A stretch of DNA of 64,000 nt from UBA3537 sp038138145 (GCA_038138145.1 JAYQDD010000006.1:1-64000), one strand, 5' to 3'. Shown: positions 1 to 8,536, numbered from the stretch's first letter. The notes: generated from the sequence alone by a model not told the origin. A program made the numbers and translations.

Positions 1-296
1 CTACGGCTGTAGATATTTACATTGTAGATTATCCAAAATATTTTACGCCTAATGGTGATGGATATCATGACACGTGGAATATAGATGCGTTATCGGGTCA
101 GTTGGGGTCAAGGATTTATATCTTTGATCGTTATGGGAAGTTGTTGAAGCAAATTAGTCCAGCAGGTGATGGATGGGATGGAACGTATAATGGCCAGTCA
201 ATGCCCACAAGTGACTACTGGTTTATGTTGGAGTACAACGACCTCAAGACAGGACAACCCAAACAACGCAAAGCACATTTTAGCTTGAAACGGTAA
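1..296 (+). CDS. T9SS type B cargo protein, C-terminal end only (CHU_C / gliding-motility-associated C-terminal domain)
   Basis: Only the last ~98 residues of a longer gene are present; the reading frame is open from base 3 to the stop at 294-296. The sequence holds the YPKYFTPNGDGYHDTW motif, then SRIYIFDRYGKLLKQI and DGWDGTYNG, and ends in FSLKR. This is the conserved C-terminal sorting domain (TIGR04131/CHU_C type) that directs large cell-surface or secreted proteins through the type IX secretion system of Bacteroidota. In this family the domain is recognised at the outer membrane and the cargo is released or anchored. The passenger part lies outside the window, so its function cannot be stated. 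A strong hairpin terminator follows within 30 bp. Confidence 0.9.
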   Translation, partial: TAVDIYIVDYPKYFTPNGDGYHDTWNIDALSGQLGSRIYIFDRYGKLLKQISPAGDGWDGTYNGQSMPTSDYWFMLEYNDLKTGQPKQRKAHFSLKR

Positions 297-314
297 AGAG
301 AGTTAACCATAATA

Positions 315-349
315 AAAAAAGCCCAGCACAAGTGCTGGGCTTTTTTTAT
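315..349. terminator. bidirectional intrinsic terminator
   Basis: A perfect 9-bp stem (GCCCAGCAC / GTGCTGGGC) with an AA loop at 321-340, flanked by A7 on the left and T7 on the right. It can therefore end transcripts from both sides: the T9SS cargo gene on the plus strand and the convergent outer-membrane protein gene on the minus strand. Confidence 0.92.
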
Positions 350-362
350 GGACTAATTCAAA

Positions 363-1874
363 TTATAAATCCAAACTTAAAGTAAGTGTTAAGATTGAGT
401 TTTTATTATTTAATGACACTGTATCAAGCGTGCCACTTTGATAGAGTTGTTGTGTTCTTTTTTGTTCTGTATTCTCGTAAGCTAAATCTAATTTTGAGTT
501 GCCAAAATTATATCCTAATCCCAATGAAAAACCGTTTAAATCTCCAATAACAGCGGTGTTTTTGTAAGGACTTTCTTCTAAGCGGTATCCCCCTCTAAAG
601 CTAAATTTTTTGTGTCTTAACTCTGCACCAATTTTGTATGAATTGGCGGCTTTGAAATTATTGCTGATGTCGTTATTTAGTTCATTGTCTAATTGGTTTT
701 CTCCAGTATTAAAACGCGTATTTCCATAATTTTTTCTACTATAATCGAAGCTTATCAAACCTGTTTTCCCAACAATATAAGCCAAACTTCCTGTGAGTTT
801 TGCAGGTGTTCTTAATTTGTACTCAGGGAAAACATTAACAATGGATGGATTTACGACATAGTTCTCATTGGCCGCATTATCGAAAGTTGAAAGATATTGC
901 GTTGTTTCCTCGCGAAGGGTGAGCCAAGTTGGTGTTGCATAACTTAAACCTACGCGAATATTATTCGATAATTTCACGATAGACCCGAGCTGAAGAGAAA
1001 ATCCTTCACCTGTGGTATACAATTCGTTTTCAAAATGCACTCTGTTTATTGTCGACCCGGCATTGGTGTTTTCTTCAATCAAATAAGTACTTTTTCTGAA
1101 GTCGATAAAGTGAGAATTTATATTTAAACCGAGATAAATAGACTCACTATATTGTAGTGCTATGTTTGCAGAAAATTTCCCATTGTACCCTTGGGTTAAA
1201 TAATTATACTCTTGATCAAAACTCCCCGATGCAATGTTTGAGCTATAGGCTGTGTTATCATCATCGTTGCTCACAGGCTCTAAAATATAGCTATCATAGC
1301 CCAAAAACGCTTGCTGATGTCGGTAGCCATAACTTGACCCAATGTCTGCATAGGCTTGTGTTGCTGTTTCACCTGGTAGGGCACTAATGTTTCCTAAATT
1401 TAGGCCATTTGCATTTTGTAAAAAATAACTGGATATGGAATTATTGGTGGTACCAGCAGCAAAAAAACGAGCGTTATAATCTTGAAGCTGTTCGTAAAAT
1501 AAACTCACAACAAATTTTTTCCATGGTGAATTATTATTGTTGTTTCTAAATACAAATGCTGCACCAAGTTGATGCAAATCAAAATTATTTACAGTTTGGT
1601 TATTCATCAGTCCACCAAATTCAGCATCTTTAGACACAGTGTTGTTGTTTGCAGAGATAGCCCCATGACTTCTATTGAAAATGGCAGCACCAGCAGGATT
1701 TATGCTTACGCCAGAAATATCGCCACCCAATGCACCAAAAGCACCACTTAACGCTTTGAAACGCGCTGTTCCTTGAGTTTCTCCGCTTGAATATCTTAGA
1801 GCATCGGTTAAATCTTGTGCATGTATAAGGCCAAACGAAAAGAGGCATGAAATGTAAACAAATAGTTTTTTCAT
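363..1874 (-). CDS. OmpP1/FadL/TodX-like outer-membrane transport protein
   Basis: 503 residues with a signal peptide (MKKLFVYISCLFSFGLIHA, cleavage before QD). The mature N-terminus has the features of the OmpP1/FadL family: an early RFKALSGAFGALGGDISGVSINPAGAA segment rich in Gly, with the NPA motif that in this family precedes the hatch region. The rest alternates short polar and aromatic strands and ends in SLDL, as expected of an outer-membrane beta barrel. FadL-type proteins bring hydrophobic substrates across the outer membrane; the substrate here is unknown. The gene lies 27 bp downstream of the Trp/Asn-repeat lipoprotein gene on the same strand, so the two are probably co-transcribed and end at the hairpin at 321-340. 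Confidence 0.82.
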   Translation of the reverse strand: MKKLFVYISCLFSFGLIHAQDLTDALRYSSGETQGTARFKALSGAFGALGGDISGVSINPAGAAIFNRSHGAISANNNTVSKDAEFGGLMNNQTVNNFDLHQLGAAFVFRNNNNNSPWKKFVVSLFYEQLQDYNARFFAAGTTNNSISSYFLQNANGLNLGNISALPGETATQAYADIGSSYGYRHQQAFLGYDSYILEPVSNDDDNTAYSSNIASGSFDQEYNYLTQGYNGKFSANIALQYSESIYLGLNINSHFIDFRKSTYLIEENTNAGSTINRVHFENELYTTGEGFSLQLGSIVKLSNNIRVGLSYATPTWLTLREETTQYLSTFDNAANENYVVNPSIVNVFPEYKLRTPAKLTGSLAYIVGKTGLISFDYSRKNYGNTRFNTGENQLDNELNNDISNNFKAANSYKIGAELRHKKFSFRGGYRLEESPYKNTAVIGDLNGFSLGLGYNFGNSKLDLAYENTEQKRTQQLYQSGTLDTVSLNNKNSILTLTLSLDL

Positions 1875-1901
1875 CTTAATATCTTAAATTTTTAATGTGG
1901 A

Positions 1902-2936
1902 TTAATTTCTTCTGCGAACACTTCCCCCGCCTCTAGATCTTGAAGATCCGCCACTCGATCGAGTGGTTGTTGGCCTTGATGTAGATCTCGGTCTCGAGTA
2001 TGATGAGTTTCTGGAATTCGATGAACGTGTTCGCGTAGTCGTTCTTGTAGGTTGTGAAGTTGTTCTTGTAGGTTTTGAGGTTGTTCTGACAGAACGTGTT
2101 GTTGTTCGTGTACCGTCACTATTTCTTATAGACCTTGTTCTTGTTGTTGTACTTCTTGTTGTTCTTGTGGGGCGTGTGGTAGTGTACGAACGCCGCGAAC
2201 TGCTTGTAGAACTTCGGTTGGCGCTAGAACGTGTTCTGGAAACGGTGCTTAAAGCACTGCGATTGGCTAAACTTGAGGATGTATATCCAACATTTCTCGT
2301 TCTTGAATTTCTATAGCCGTTGATATAGGCGACATTTCTACTTCTATAGGGTCTGTAAAAGAAATTACCACCCCAATAAGGAGAGATCCATGGATCATTA
2401 TAAAAAGGATCCCAAAAACCCCAGTTGTTCCAACCTACATTCCAGCCCCAATTGTTCCAGCCCCAGTTATTCCAACCTACATTCCAGCTCCAATTGTTCC
2501 AACCCCAATTATTCCAGCCCCAACGGTTGTAATATGGGTAGCCCCATGCCCCCCAATAAAGCGGTCTAGTTTGTACATTAATTACAATTTGACTGTCGTT
2601 ATTTTGACCCCAACCCGCATAGGAATTTTCGTCTGGGTTTTGATTGTTTTCATCGTAGCTTCCGTTGTACTCGTCTACGTCTGTAAAAACACTCGAGTCG
2701 TTATTATACTCATTGGCTTTCCCTTTGAAATAATCTTTGTAATAACTATTCCCATTAGCGTTTTCTGTTGCACTGTCCTCAACAGGGGTATTATATTCTA
2801 CAGATTCGGATGGGCCATAAATTCCATCTTCAGACATGCCAACATACTGATAAGATCCACATGAAGCAAAAAAGGAGAACCCAAGTAGGGAGAAAAGAAC
2901 AGATTTGTGGCGCTGCAGTATTGTAATAAATTTCAT
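1902..2936 (-). CDS. lipoprotein with Trp/Asn repeats and an Arg/Thr/Ser-rich C-terminal tail
   Basis: 344 residues. The N-terminus is a lipoprotein signal ending in the lipobox FFASC (Cys 26), so the protein is probably membrane-anchored. An acidic, Asn/Asp/Tyr-rich stretch follows (about residues 45-110). Then comes a Trp-rich block (about 127-190) made of WNNWGW, WNNWSW and WNVGWNNWGW units, and from about residue 200 a strongly basic tail of R, T and S (for example TRTTRSTTTRTRS) with a GGG stretch near the end. The repeats are also visible in the DNA (about 2415-2530). I do not recognise a catalytic domain. Homologous low-complexity lipoproteins are seen next to proS in related genomes as far as I recall. 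It shares a transcription unit with the OmpP1-like gene just downstream, which may point to a surface role. Confidence 0.75.
   Translation of the reverse strand: MKFITILQRHKSVLFSLLGFSFFASCGSYQYVGMSEDGIYGPSESVEYNTPVEDSATENANGNSYYKDYFKGKANEYNNDSSVFTDVDEYNGSYDENNQNPDENSYAGWGQNNDSQIVINVQTRPLYWGAWGYPYYNRWGWNNWGWNNWSWNVGWNNWGWNNWGWNVGWNNWGFWDPFYNDPWISPYWGGNFFYRPYRSRNVAYINGYRNSRTRNVGYTSSSLANRSALSTVSRTRSSANRSSTSSSRRSYTTTRPTRTTRSTTTRTRSIRNSDGTRTTTRSVRTTSKPTRTTSQPTRTTTRTRSSNSRNSSYSRPRSTSRPTTTRSSGGSSRSRGGGSVRRRN
2415..2530. repeat. imperfect tandem repeat encoding the Trp/Asn motif
   Basis: Successive ~18-27 bp units with cores such as ATTCCAGCCCCAATTG and GTTCCAACCTACATTCC recur on the plus strand. 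Read on the minus strand they encode the WNNWGW / WNVGW units of the lipoprotein. Unit boundaries are in frame, so copy-number change would alter length without breaking the gene. Confidence 0.7.
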
Positions 2937-3036
2937 GACAGTGTAATTTAAATTGTTGGACGTTTTAAAAATACTTAGTTTTGTGTAAAATAATTTTTAT
3001 AAGTACAACACAATAGTTGTGCCAAATTACAACAAT

Positions 3037-4515
3037 ATGTCTAAAAACCTCACAAAAAGAGCTGAAGATTACTCCAAATGGTACAACGAATTGGTGGTAA
3101 AAGCCGACTTAGCAGAAAATTCAGCCGTGCGTGGTTGTATGGTCATAAAACCCTATGGTTATGCCATTTGGGAAAAAATGCAAGCAGAACTCGACCGCAT
3201 GTTTAAAGAAACAGGGCATCAAAATGCCTATTTTCCTTTGTTTGTTCCCAAAAGTTTGTTTGAAGCGGAAGAAAAAAATGCTGAAGGTTTTGCCAAAGAG
3301 TGTGCTGTCGTTACCCATTATCGTTTGCAAAATGACCCTGAACATCCAGGAAAACTTCGTGTTGATCCTAAAGCAAAACTCGAAGAGGAGCTTGTCGTAC
3401 GCCCCACAAGTGAGGCCGTAATTTGGAATACATATAAAGGTTGGATTCAATCCTATAGAGATTTACCAATTTTGATAAATCAATGGGCCAATGTCGTGCG
3501 TTGGGAAATGCGTACACGCTTGTTTTTGCGTACTGCCGAATTTTTATGGCAAGAAGGACATACCGCACATGCTACGAAGCAAGAAGCATTAGAGGAGGCC
3601 AAACAAATGAATCAAGTGTATGCTGATTTTGTTCAAAATTTTATGGCTATCCCTGTCATTCAAGGGACAAAAACAGAAAGCGAACGCTTTGCAGGTGCAG
3701 AAGAAACCTACTGTATTGAAGCGCTTATGCAAGATGGAAAAGCCCTTCAGGCCGGAACATCGCACTTTTTGGGGCAAAATTTTGCTAAGGCCTTTGACGT
3801 AAAATTTATGACCAGTGCTGGTGATCAAGATCATGTTTGGGCCACTTCGTGGGGGGTTTCTACACGATTGATGGGGGCACTCATCATGACACACAGCGAT
3901 GATCAAGGGTTGGTACTTCCGCCAAATTTAGCCCCCTATCAAGTCGTTATTGTACCCATTTATAAAAGTGAAGAGCAATTAGACGCCATAAGCACTGTTG
4001 CTCAGGAGATTATGAAAACACTTCGCAGTGAACATATCAGTGTAAAATATGACGACAGAACCACCCAAAGACCGGGAGCAAAATTTGCTCAACACGAATT
4101 GCAAGGGGTACCGTTGCGTATTGCTATTGGACCAAAAGATTTGGAAAAAGGGACGGTAGAGGTCGCACGTCGTGACACCCTTTCAAAAATGACTTTTGTT
4201 TTGGAAGGATTATCCACAGAAATTAAAAATTTACTCACTGAAATTCAGGAGTCTTTATACAAAAGAGCTTTTGATTTTAGGGATGCACACATTACTGAGG
4301 TTGATACTTTTGATGCATTTAAGGAAGTTTTAGAGGGCAAAGGCGGATTTATTTCTGCGCATTGGGATGGTACTGCCGAAACGGAGCAAAAAATCAAAGA
4401 CGCGACCAAAGCCACCATACGTTGTATTCCTTATGATGCACCAGAAGAATCTGGTGTTTGTGTGTTTTCTGGAGCACCGTCCAAAGGGCGTGTTCTATTC
4501 GCAAAGGCCTATTAA
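3037..4515 (+). CDS. proS: prolyl-tRNA synthetase (ProRS, class II, archaeal/eukaryotic-like type)
   Basis: Charges tRNA-Pro with proline. I place the start at the ATG at 3037, giving 492 residues beginning MSKNLTKRAEDYSKWYNELV; a GTG six codons upstream (3019) is in frame but the ATG matches the family N-terminus. Class II motifs are visible: motif 2 around VVRWEMRTRLFLRTAEFLWQEGHTAH, and the proline-specific HFLGQNFAKAF and GDQDHVWATSWGVSTR segments. An anticodon-binding domain follows (QVVIVPIY onward). The zinc-binding-like C-terminal domain typical of the short, eukaryote-like bacterial ProRS ends in CVFSGAPSKGRVLFAKAY. It lacks the INS editing insertion of E. coli-type ProRS, as the length shows. 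Confidence 0.95.
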   Translation: MSKNLTKRAEDYSKWYNELVVKADLAENSAVRGCMVIKPYGYAIWEKMQAELDRMFKETGHQNAYFPLFVPKSLFEAEEKNAEGFAKECAVVTHYRLQNDPEHPGKLRVDPKAKLEEELVVRPTSEAVIWNTYKGWIQSYRDLPILINQWANVVRWEMRTRLFLRTAEFLWQEGHTAHATKQEALEEAKQMNQVYADFVQNFMAIPVIQGTKTESERFAGAEETYCIEALMQDGKALQAGTSHFLGQNFAKAFDVKFMTSAGDQDHVWATSWGVSTRLMGALIMTHSDDQGLVLPPNLAPYQVVIVPIYKSEEQLDAISTVAQEIMKTLRSEHISVKYDDRTTQRPGAKFAQHELQGVPLRIAIGPKDLEKGTVEVARRDTLSKMTFVLEGLSTEIKNLLTEIQESLYKRAFDFRDAHITEVDTFDAFKEVLEGKGGFISAHWDGTAETEQKIKDATKATIRCIPYDAPEESGVCVFSGAPSKGRVLFAKAY

Positions 4516-4548
4516 AATTTTCAAAAAAAGCTAAAAAAACAATCACGA

Positions 4549-4581
4549 TTGTTGTAGCATTTAAAAATAGTTGTATTTTTG
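4549..4581 (+). promoter_or_regulatory. flavobacterial-type promoter for tRNA-Glu and rpsT
   Basis: The -7 element TATTTTTG at 4574-4581 lies 19 bp after a TTG at 4552-4554 (a second TTG at 4549-4551). This fits the Bacteroidota consensus TTTG-N19-TAnnTTTG. The tRNA starts about 67 bp downstream. Confidence 0.65.
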
Positions 4582-4647
4582 CAACCGCAATAGAAATATT
4601 GCAGCTGTTTTGGAATTTAAACCAACAGATTTAAATCGAAACAAAAC

Positions 4648-4719
4648 GGCCCGTTCGTCTATCGGCTAGGACGCCAGGTTTTCATCCTGGTAAGAGGGGT
4701 TCGATTCCCCTACGGGCTA
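4648..4719 (+). tRNA. tRNA-Glu (TTC)
   Basis: 72-nt cloverleaf: acceptor GGCCCGT / ACGGGCT, with a G·U at the first pair, anticodon stem CCAGG / CCTGG around the loop TTTTCAT (anticodon TTC), T-arm AGGGG-TTCGATT-CCCCT. CCA is not encoded. It sits 29 bp upstream of rpsT and shares its promoter. Confidence 0.96.
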
Positions 4720-4748
4720 CAAATAAAAAGTTTAATAATTAGAACATT

Positions 4749-5000
4749 ATGGCAAATCATAAGTCCGCATTAAAAAGAATTAGAAGCAACAACGCGAAGC
4801 GTATTCTAAACAAGTATCAGCATAAAACAACACGTAATGCGATTAAAAACTTACGTGCGTTGACCGATAAGAAGAAAGCTGAAAAAGCGTTTCCTTCTGT
4901 GGCGTCTATGATTGATAAATTGGCCAAAAGAAACATTATTCACAACAATAAAGCGGCAAATTTAAAATCTAAATTGGCAAGCCATATCGCACAGCTGTAA
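4749..5000 (+). CDS. rpsT: 30S ribosomal protein S20
   Basis: 83 residues, strongly basic, with the S20 start MANHKSALKRIRSNNAKR and the helical body expected of this small-subunit protein, which binds 16S rRNA during assembly. The ATG at 4749 is the only sensible start. It follows tRNA-Glu, an arrangement found in flavobacterial genomes, and is followed by a strong terminator. Confidence 0.96.
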   Translation: MANHKSALKRIRSNNAKRILNKYQHKTTRNAIKNLRALTDKKKAEKAFPSVASMIDKLAKRNIIHNNKAANLKSKLASHIAQL

Positions 5001-5019
5001 TTGTTTTAAACTTATTTAA

Positions 5020-5050
5020 AAAGGCCTTTCATGTTTGAAAGGCCTTTTTT
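5020..5050 (+). terminator. intrinsic terminator after rpsT
   Basis: Stem AAAGGCCTTTC / GAAAGGCCTTT with the loop ATGTTT, followed by a T run. Confidence 0.92.
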
Positions 5051-5250
5051 TATGGATTTTTTTCTATATTTGGAAAGAATAAGAACCCAAATCTAATTCT
5101 TTAAACACATGAATGACCTACAATTTCTGTAGATTTTATTTTTTTAAAACACCAATAATTTATTTGTTCGAGTATTTTATTTGGAGTTGGTATAGCTTAA
5201 GTTGGAATTACGCATATTTCTTGAGCTCTGTTAACTTAAAACCTAAAAAA

Positions 5251-5562
5251 ATGAAAAATTTAAAATCTCTCTTTATTATTTTTTTTGTGACATTATTGTC
5301 TCAATATATTTATTCTGCTGAATATCTAGGAAAAAATATTGATGGTATTGAATATGATTGTACAGCGTATTCGTATAGTACAGCTAAATATTATTATGTA
5401 ACAGTTGAATTTAGTGTAGACGAAGCAACAATTACATTTAGCAATGGTGGATATATCACCGTTACACTAGATGATGAAGTAATTGACGACCCAAGATCTA
5501 TTAGTGCTTACGATTATGAAAATGGGGTGTTTTGGGAATTAGAGGTTTACGGACTTGATTAA
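5251..5562 (+). CDS. small secreted protein of unknown function
   Basis: 103 residues from the ATG at 5251. The frame is open further upstream (to 5113), but the ATG at 5251 gives a clean signal peptide (MKNLKSLFIIFFVTLLSQYIYS, cleavage near SA-EY). The upstream extension would bury that signal. The mature part is acidic and rich in Tyr, with beta-strand-like segments (YYYVTVEFSVDEATITFSNGGYITVTLDDEV), and ends in LEVYGLD. I do not recognise the family. It stands alone between rpsT and rho with its own downstream hairpin. It is probably a periplasmic or secreted beta-rich protein. Confidence 0.6.
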   Translation: MKNLKSLFIIFFVTLLSQYIYSAEYLGKNIDGIEYDCTAYSYSTAKYYYVTVEFSVDEATITFSNGGYITVTLDDEVIDDPRSISAYDYENGVFWELEVYGLD

Positions 5563-5635
5563 TTTCTAGTATTTAAAAGATATTTTTTGTTTGTCTCTGA
5601 ACAAATATTTTTGCTAGTAATTATATGTTAACACC

Positions 5636-5664
5636 AAAAAACCCTCCAATTGGAGGGTTTTTTA
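5636..5664. terminator. bidirectional terminator between the small secreted protein and rho
   Basis: ACCCTCCAATTGGAGGGT is a perfect 18-bp palindrome (5641-5658), with A5 before it and T6 after it. It can serve the plus-strand gene and the convergent rho gene. Confidence 0.85.
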
Positions 5665-5681
5665 TTAGGGTTTGGTGTTGA

Positions 5682-7271
5682 TTATCCATTCATGGAAATC
5701 AAAAACTCTTCGTTGTTACGAGTTTGTTTAAAGCGGTCATTGATAAATTCCATCGCTTCTACAGGGTTCATATCCGCCAAGTATTTACGCATCACCCACA
5801 TCCGTTGTATGGTTTTTTCGTCCAACAACAGGTCATCGCGTCGTGTACTTGACGAGGTCAAGTCAATCGCAGGGAAAATACGGCGGTTCGATATTTTACG
5901 ATCTAACTGTAGTTCCATGTTTCCTGTTCCTTTGAATTCTTCAAAAATCACCTCGTCCATTTTAGAACCTGTTTCCGTTAGCGCAGTTGCAATAATGGAC
6001 AACGAACCTCCATTTTCAATTTTTCTAGCGGCACCAAAAAAGCGTTTGGGTTTGTGTAACGCATTGGCATCGACACCACCACTCAATATTTTTCCAGAGG
6101 CGGGTTGTACGGTGTTGTAGGCACGGGCCAATCGTGTGATAGAATCTAAAAGAATTACTACATCATAACCACACTCTACCAATCGTTTTGCTTTTTCCAA
6201 AACAATATTGGCGATTTTGACGTGTTCGTGCGCTTCTTTGTCAAAAGTAGAAGCAATCACTTCTCCTTGTACATTACGTTGCATATCGGTAACCTCCTCA
6301 GGACGTTCGTCAATGAGAAGAATCATTTGGTACACTTCTGGATGATTTGCTGCAATGGCATTGGCCACATCTTTCAAGAGCATGGTTTTACCTGTTTTGG
6401 GTTGCGAAACAATCATACCACGTTGGCCTTTTCCAATAGGCGAAAACAAATCCATAATTCGTGTTGAAATGGTGCTTTGTTTTTCAGCAATATTAAATTT
6501 TTCTTTAGGGAAAAGCGGTGTAAGGTGCTCAAAAGCCACTCGATCGCGCACCACTTGTGGATCTAATCCGTTGATTTTACTTACTCTAATTAGGGGGAAA
6601 TATTTTTCACCTTCTTTTGGTGGACGCACATGACCTAGTACTGTATCCCCATTTTTCAATCCAAACAAACGAATTTGTGATTGTGATACATAGATATCAT
6701 CAGGAGAGGACAAATAGTTATAATCTGAAGACCTCAAAAACCCATAACCATCGGACATCACGTCCAAAACGCCTTCACTTTCAATGATGGCATCAAACTC
6801 AAAATCGGGTTCTTTGTAGCGATTTCGGTTGTCTTTGTTGCCGTTATTGTCTTTGCGTTGATGATTATTATTGTTGTTGTTGTTTTTGTGATTTTGTCCG
6901 TTGTTATGTTTTTGTTGCTTCTGCTGTTTTGGTTTGTTTTGCTGCTCTTTTGCAGCTGCATTAGCATTGTCGTTCGACTGATTTTTTAGCGTGTTGTTCT
7001 TTTGCGCATTGTCTTGAGAACGCTCAGCGTTATTTTGTTGCTGATTTTGTGCAGGTTTTTGGATGCGTTCGCGTTTTTGTTTTTGAGGTCTTTTTCCCTC
7101 TGTTTTAGCTTCTGTTTTTGGCGCTTCACTGGGCGTAGCCGCTTGAACATCCAAAATTTGATAAATCAAATCTAATTTTTTTAAACTTCTAAATTTTGGG
7201 ACCTTCAAATTTTTTGCAATTTCCTGTAATTCAGGGAGTTTCTTTTCTTTTAATTGTGAAATTTCAAACAT
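5682..7271 (-). CDS. rho: transcription termination factor Rho with an N/Q/K-rich insertion
   Basis: 529 residues, longer than the ~420 of E. coli Rho. Order: Rho N-terminal helical domain (residues ~1-42, LKEKKLPELQEIAKNLKV); a low-complexity stretch (~45-155) dominated by N, Q and K, with a run of Asn; the RNA-binding OB domain (~165-235, GVLDVMSDGYGFLR); and the hexameric RNA-dependent ATPase. The P-loop is QPKTGKT (290-296) and Walker B lies in VVILLDSITR. KISNRRIFPAIDLTSSSTR belongs to the C-terminal part. Rho releases transcripts from RNA polymerase. The insertion is a known feature of Bacteroidota Rho. Transcribed away from the DUF4293 gene. Confidence 0.95.
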   Translation of the reverse strand: MFEISQLKEKKLPELQEIAKNLKVPKFRSLKKLDLIYQILDVQAATPSEAPKTEAKTEGKRPQKQKRERIQKPAQNQQQNNAERSQDNAQKNNTLKNQSNDNANAAAKEQQNKPKQQKQQKHNNGQNHKNNNNNNNHQRKDNNGNKDNRNRYKEPDFEFDAIIESEGVLDVMSDGYGFLRSSDYNYLSSPDDIYVSQSQIRLFGLKNGDTVLGHVRPPKEGEKYFPLIRVSKINGLDPQVVRDRVAFEHLTPLFPKEKFNIAEKQSTISTRIMDLFSPIGKGQRGMIVSQPKTGKTMLLKDVANAIAANHPEVYQMILLIDERPEEVTDMQRNVQGEVIASTFDKEAHEHVKIANIVLEKAKRLVECGYDVVILLDSITRLARAYNTVQPASGKILSGGVDANALHKPKRFFGAARKIENGGSLSIIATALTETGSKMDEVIFEEFKGTGNMELQLDRKISNRRIFPAIDLTSSSTRRDDLLLDEKTIQRMWVMRKYLADMNPVEAMEFINDRFKQTRNNEEFLISMNG

Positions 7272-7495
7272 TATATTTTTTATTGTTTAATGATATTTAA
7301 TTGGTACATTTTGCTGCATACAGCAAAAATTAGTGGAGATTATTTTAGAACGAAATAATTGTTGATAAAGTAAAAATGAATAAAAGCCAAAGAGTGCTTT
7401 TATATTTATATACTGCAATGATACAACATTATTTTTAAAAATTTATTTAAAATAATAAAAAAGAAACAGCTACATTTGACCCACAATAGAGAACA

Positions 7496-7903
7496 ATGCT
7501 TCAAAGAATTCAAACCGTATATATTATTCTCGCTTCTATATGTTCAGGATGCTTGTCCTTTTTGTTTCCATTATGGACTGTTGCAGCTGAATCTTATTTT
7601 GCTGTTGATTTTATAGAATACATTGCTTTGTTTGTGGTTTCAGCTTTGTTATCTGTTGTGGCTGTTTTTCAATTCAAATCCAGACAGAACCAATTTGTAT
7701 TGGGTCGTCTCAATATCATATTAAACTTAATTTTACTAGGATTGTTTGTATATCGACTACTTAACTTACCTGGAGCATTGGAAGATGCTGAGAAAGGTAT
7801 TGGGTTGTTCCTTCCTGTTATTTCTATCGTATTATTGGTTTTGGCCAATAAAGCCATCAAGAAGGATGAAGCACTCGTAAAATCTGTAGATCGATTGAGA
7901 TAA
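7496..7903 (+). CDS. DUF4293 family integral membrane protein
   Basis: 135 residues with four predicted membrane helices (about 5-25, 40-60, 72-90 and 105-122) and the family start MLQRIQTVYIILAS. The family is confined to Bacteroidota as far as I know, and its function is unknown. The gene is often found beside rho, as here, where the two are divergent. A TACATTTG -7-like element at 7471-7478 lies just upstream. The basic C-terminus (KAIKKDEALVKSVDRLR) is likely cytoplasmic. Confidence 0.82.
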   Translation: MLQRIQTVYIILASICSGCLSFLFPLWTVAAESYFAVDFIEYIALFVVSALLSVVAVFQFKSRQNQFVLGRLNIILNLILLGLFVYRLLNLPGALEDAEKGIGLFLPVISIVLLVLANKAIKKDEALVKSVDRLR

Positions 7904-7931
7904 ACCTATTATCTTAGTAGTATTAGTGCGA

Positions 7932-7963
7932 GAAAAAACCCTGATTTAATCAGGGTTTTTTTG
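7932..7963. terminator. bidirectional terminator overlapping the end of the phosphodiesterase gene
   Basis: AAACCCTGATT / AATCAGGGTTT hairpin at 7936-7957 with A and T runs on both sides. The right arm encodes the last residues (NPD) and stop of the convergent minus-strand gene, so the terminator is built into that coding sequence. Confidence 0.88.
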
Positions 7964-8458
7964 TACACTGCGTTTAAATTCGATAACCTCTAAATTTTGA
8001 ATTTTTCCGCTTGAAATTTCAAACCGCAACATGGTCCGCACCTTATGAAAGCCATGAATTCCTGCAGCTCCAGGGTTCATGTGTAAAAGATTCAGCTTTT
8101 TGTCGTGCATAACCTTTAGAATATGTGAATGGCCCGAAATAAACACATCAGGAGTGTGCTGTTTAATTTCTTCACGAACCCCTTTAGCATACCGATTTGG
8201 ATAACCGCCAATGTGCGTTATCCAAACGCTTACTCCTTCAAGCGTAAATTTTTGATGTAGTGGAAACTCCGTACGCGCTTGACTGTTGTCGATATTTCCA
8301 TACACTGCACGAAGTGATTTTAATTTTTTTATGGTATCAGTAACCTTCAAATCGCCTATATCTCCGGCATGCCAAACCTCGTCCGCTTGGTGGACATACT
8401 TGATGATATCCTTTCCAATATAGCCATGGGTATCTGATAATAACAATATTTTTTTCAT
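7946..8458 (-). CDS. metallophosphoesterase (YfcE/MJ0936-type phosphodiesterase family)
   Basis: 170 residues from the ATG at 8458 (MKKILLLSDTHGYIG); an in-frame start six codons upstream is less likely because the family begins right at this beta strand. The metal-ligand motifs of the calcineurin-like fold are all present: SDTHG, HAGDIGD, YGNID, THIGGYP and SGHSHI. Small enzymes of this family are cytoplasmic metal-dependent phosphodiesterases; the natural substrate is usually unknown. It is divergent from truA, and its 3' end overlaps the shared terminator with the DUF4293 gene. Confidence 0.9.
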   Translation of the reverse strand: MKKILLLSDTHGYIGKDIIKYVHQADEVWHAGDIGDLKVTDTIKKLKSLRAVYGNIDNSQARTEFPLHQKFTLEGVSVWITHIGGYPNRYAKGVREEIKQHTPDVFISGHSHILKVMHDKKLNLLHMNPGAAGIHGFHKVRTMLRFEISSGKIQNLEVIEFKRSVQKNPD

Positions 8459-8536
8459 GGATTGATTAAAACACAAATAGGGTTTCGCTTCAAAGTCTTA
8501 TCTTTGCTTATTTAGTAACAAAAGTATCAAATTAGC

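Noticed and set aside
1963..2316. Plus-strand open frame opposite the Arg/Thr/Ser-rich tail of the lipoprotein
   Set aside because: It is Val/Leu-rich only because it is the complement of Arg/Thr/Ser codons. The minus-strand gene has a signal, a lipobox and neighbours; the plus frame has none.
2415..2530. Possible CRISPR-like or satellite array
   Set aside because: Units are short, contiguous and lack spacers, and they are in frame with a coding sequence; they are protein-coding repeats.
3019..3036. GTG start of proS six codons upstream
   Set aside because: The ATG at 3037 matches the known N-terminus of the family, and the extra residues are not conserved as far as I can tell.
6355..6967. 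Open frames on both strands inside rho
   Set aside because: They are shadows of rho, including its N/Q-rich region, with no start context or family resemblance.
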